A stretch of DNA of 7,304 bases from Anaerolineales bacterium UBA3082 (lineage in GTDB: Bacteria > Chloroflexota > Anaerolineae > UBA7937), in NCBI GenBank assembly GCA_002366595.1, contig DFBK01000033.1, positions 246 to 7,549 on the forward strand, written 5' to 3'. A model generated the notes under the pieces. The model was not told the DNA's origin. It saw only the letters and a program-made list of their open reading frames with translations, and did no database searches. The position numbers were made by a program, and so were the translations under genes. Within the stretch, counting starts at the first letter, position 1, and each line of letters opens with the position of its first letter. This document shows, one piece after another, positions 5,855 to 7,304 of the stretch.

Positions 5855-6568
5855 TCAATACCCCTTCAACGCCTCCTTCTGCGCCACTAGCAACTCCTCT
5901 ATCCCCTTCTGGGCCAACTCCAACAGCCTCTCCATCATCTGGCGAGAGAAAGGCCCACCTTCTCCCGTGCCCTGCACCTCCACATACTCCCCTTCCGCGG
6001 TCATCACCACATTAAAATCTACCTGCGCCTGATAATCCTCTTCATAGGTGAGATCTAGGAGAGGCTCGTCCTGCAACACCCCCACGCTGATGGCAGCCAC
6101 TTGCCTCCTGAGCACGCTAGGCGGGAGGAGTCCCCCTTTTATCAGTCTCCGCAGGGCTATGGCCAGGGCCACATAACCCCCAGTGATAGCGGCGGTGCGC
6201 GTCCCCCCATCGGCCTGGAGGACATCGCAATCTATGATCACCGTCCGCTCCCCCAAGAGACGAAGGTCCACGGCTACACGCAAGGCTCGGCCGATGAGAC
6301 GGCGGATCTCCAGCGTGCGGCCGCCTAAGCCCCGGGTCTCCCGGGGGGTGCGCTGGCGGGTGGAGCGGGGTAACATGGCATACTCGCCGGTGACCCACCC
6401 CTGCGCCTGTTCCTTCAACCAACGGGGTACCCTCTCCTCCACGCTAGCCGTGCAGATGACGCGGGTCTCCCCCACCTCTATGAGCGCCGACCCCTCCGGA
6501 TAGTCCAGATACCCTGGGGTGATCTTCACCGGTCGCATCTCATCGTATTCTCGGCCATCGAAACGCAT
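5855..6568 (-). CDS. rph: Ribonuclease PH
   Basis: Phosphorolytic 3'-5' exoribonuclease that trims tRNA 3' ends, releasing nucleoside diphosphates, normally as a hexameric ring in the cytoplasm. At 237 residues it is the standard length. Seen: N-terminal R-x-DGRxxDExRPVxI pattern (2-16), GWVTGEYAMLPRST (57-70), GGRTLEIRRLIGRALR (82-97) with Arg84 at the phosphate-binding position, IDCDVLQADGGTRTA (112-126) with Thr123-Arg124 of the phosphate site, and DLTYEEDYQAQVDFNVVMT (172-190) with the metal-site aspartates Asp178 and Asp184. All catalytic residues appear present. AAGGGAG (6574-6580) lies five bases before ATG 6566-6568. It is separated from both neighbours by sizeable gaps and hairpins, so it is probably monocistronic. 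In many bacteria rph is followed by an inosine/xanthosine triphosphatase gene; none is present here. Confidence 0.97.
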   Translation of the reverse strand: MRFDGREYDEMRPVKITPGYLDYPEGSALIEVGETRVICTASVEERVPRWLKEQAQGWVTGEYAMLPRSTRQRTPRETRGLGGRTLEIRRLIGRALRVAVDLRLLGERTVIIDCDVLQADGGTRTAAITGGYVALAIALRRLIKGGLLPPSVLRRQVAAISVGVLQDEPLLDLTYEEDYQAQVDFNVVMTAEGEYVEVQGTGEGGPFSRQMMERLLELAQKGIEELLVAQKEALKGY

Positions 6569-6687
6569 CCTCGCTCCCTTCTAGATAAAACATGGTTATT
6601 ATGACACAATATCGGGATACCGACGCCCATCTGACATCTCCGGAAGTAACCCCTGGCTACTTGTTGGTCTGGTTTCCAAACATAAAC

Positions 6688-6717
6688 CGTAGGGCAGGTT
6701 TCCATACCTGCCCTACG
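6688..6717. repeat. Perfect 12-bp palindrome, candidate dispersed repeat
   Basis: CGTAGGGCAGGT (6688-6699), loop TTCCAT, ACCTGCCCTACG (6706-6717). No T-tract follows on either strand. It resembles, from memory, GTAGGG...CCCTAC palindromes that recur between genes in some Chloroflexota and other genomes, so it may be one copy of a REP-like family. It could also act as a transcriptional or mRNA-stability hairpin. Confidence 0.6.
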
Positions 6718-6820
6718 ATCTCGTTCATGGGTCAGGAGTTGGCCGGCTTAACATCGATTCCCTTTCCTATCAGGAATGGAGCCTTTAGGCGGTAGGCGAG
6801 TAGAGGCTTCTGCTTCGATT

Positions 6821-6856
6821 AAAAGCCTGGGGCTGGATTTGAAATCCGGCCCCAGC
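6821..6856 (-). terminator. Intrinsic terminator of the SPFH/zinc-ribbon gene
   Basis: On the minus strand, starting about 15 bases after the stop at 6871, CTGGGGCCGGATT pairs with AATCCAGCCCCAG (6843-6855 with 6827-6839; 13 pairs, one G-U) around a three-base loop. It is followed by GC and then TTTT (6821-6824). G+C-rich stem, tight loop and T-run fit a rho-independent terminator. Confidence 0.75.
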
Positions 6857-6870
6857 GCCTGAACATGCCT

Positions 6871-7304
6871 TTACCCTATCTTCGTTCCGCAGTTGGGACA
6901 GAATTTGGAGCCCGCGGGGACATCGGCTTTGCAGTTGGGGCAGATCATCTCCTCCCCGATCTTGGCCCCACACTGGGGACAGAACTTGGAACCCGCAGGG
7001 ATCTGGGCCGAGCAACTGGGACAGAGCATGGTGGGCTGGACTCCGGGCTGCATCGCTTGGGTCATCATCCCGGCCATCATGGCCCCCATCCCCACGCCAG
7101 CCCCCAAGCCCATACCCGCCTGGGCCAAGCCTCCCGCGCCCTCGGGGGCACCTGCCGCCTCCTCCAAGGCCCGCGCGGCCTTGAACTGGAGGTAGGCCTG
7201 CATATTGCCAATGGCCCCCATGGCCGCTCGCTCGTCGATAGCCTTGGCTGTCTCCTCCGTGGGCGAGATATTGCTCACGTAGAAGGTCTTCAGGTCGATC
7301 CCCA
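6871..7304 (-). CDS. SPFH-domain protein with C-terminal double zinc ribbon, 5' end outside window
   Basis: The reading frame is open to the right edge, so only the last 143 or so residues are visible and no start should be placed here. The visible part begins GIDLKTFYVSNIS, then TEETAKAIDERAAMGAIGNM and MQAYLQFKAARALEEAA. These resemble the end of the SPFH (band-7-like) domain and following helix of the family annotated as SPFH/virion-core-like proteins with zinc ribbons. A Gly/Met/Ala-rich flexible linker follows (about fragment residues 52-88). Then come two C4 zinc ribbons: CPSC-x10-CPQCG (Cys 94, 97, 108, 111 of the fragment) and CPNC-x10-CPNCG (121, 124, 135, 138). The ribbons are 27 residues apart and nearly identical. 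Such proteins are thought to form membrane-associated assemblies, but their role is poorly known. A clear terminator follows. Confidence 0.82.
   Translation of the reverse strand, partial: GIDLKTFYVSNISPTEETAKAIDERAAMGAIGNMQAYLQFKAARALEEAAGAPEGAGGLAQAGMGLGAGVGMGAMMAGMMTQAMQPGVQPTMLCPSCSAQIPAGSKFCPQCGAKIGEEMICPNCKADVPAGSKFCPNCGTKIG
6874..7029 (-). repeat. Internal tandem duplication encoding the two zinc ribbons
   Basis: Two near-identical segments 81 bp apart encode the C4 ribbons. Compare CAGTTGGGACAGAATTTGGA near 6891 with CACTGGGGACAGAACTTGGA near 6972 on the plus strand. Both translate to PAGSKFCPxCGxKIG. It reads as an in-frame duplication that has since diverged slightly. Confidence 0.7.

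Larger units (their letters stand above)
6569..6870. other. 302-bp intergenic region between the SPFH/zinc-ribbon gene and rph
   Basis: I see no convincing gene here. It holds an intrinsic terminator (6821-6856), a perfect 12-bp palindrome (6688-6717), and, on the minus strand, a possible extended -10 for rph: TGT-CATAAT with the hexamer at 6598-6603, lacking a recognisable -35. The octamer GGTTTCCA occurs twice (6671-6678 and 6697-6704), the second copy spanning the palindrome's arm and loop. Confidence 0.5.

Noticed and set aside
6592..6795. Plus-strand frame of 67 codons
   Set aside because: No ribosome site, spans the perfect palindrome, and is likely chance in an intergenic region.
6871..7278. 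Zinc-ribbon protein as a complete 135-residue gene starting at GTG 7278
   Set aside because: The frame stays open to the window edge with SPFH-like residues before that codon, so the start is outside.

Overview
The window holds about seven bacterial genes of moderately high G+C and a compact cell-envelope theme. It has no rRNA, tRNA, CRISPR array or transposase. Strong Shine-Dalgarno sites, sigma-70-like promoters, an RNase PH, a bacterial MurF and a lipoprotein indicate a bacterium. The SPFH/zinc-ribbon protein, the beta-propeller lipoprotein and the small two-helix protein before murF remind me of Chloroflexota (Anaerolineae-like) genomes. That placement is from memory and has low confidence.

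Layout. Positions 1-1102 (minus) are the first 367 codons of murF, running off the left edge. It is preceded on the same strand by a 62-residue two-helix membrane protein (1116-1304). A 116-bp divergent promoter region (1305-1420) separates this unit from a plus-strand operon (1421-4122): a Ddl-family ATP-grasp ligase, a five-helix membrane protein of unknown family, and a second Ddl-family ligase. This operon converges at 4123-4185 on a minus-strand beta-propeller lipoprotein (4186-5706). Upstream of the lipoprotein lie rph (RNase PH, 5855-6568, minus), a 302-bp intergenic region with a perfect 12-bp palindrome and an intrinsic terminator, and the C-terminal part of an SPFH/double-zinc-ribbon protein (6871 to beyond 7304, minus).

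How the genes fit together. Ddl enzymes make the D-Ala-D-Ala (or D-Ala-X) unit that MurF attaches to UDP-MurNAc-tripeptide, so the two divergent units form one peptidoglycan-precursor module around a shared regulatory region. The main point of interest is the pair of ligases. The first keeps the Glu-Ser-Tyr active-site triad of D-Ala-D-Ala ligases but has an altered magnesium-binding motif (DPNTSSGM). The second has a normal magnesium motif (ETNTLPGM) but carries Phe at the omega-loop Tyr position, Cys at the catalytic Ser, and changes at the second-substrate site. Phe at that omega-loop position marks natural D-Ala-D-Lac ligases such as that of Leuconostoc. The operon may therefore combine a Y-type and an F-type ligase with a membrane protein, hinting at a non-standard or mixed peptidoglycan terminus. 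This is inference from motifs and needs biochemical testing.
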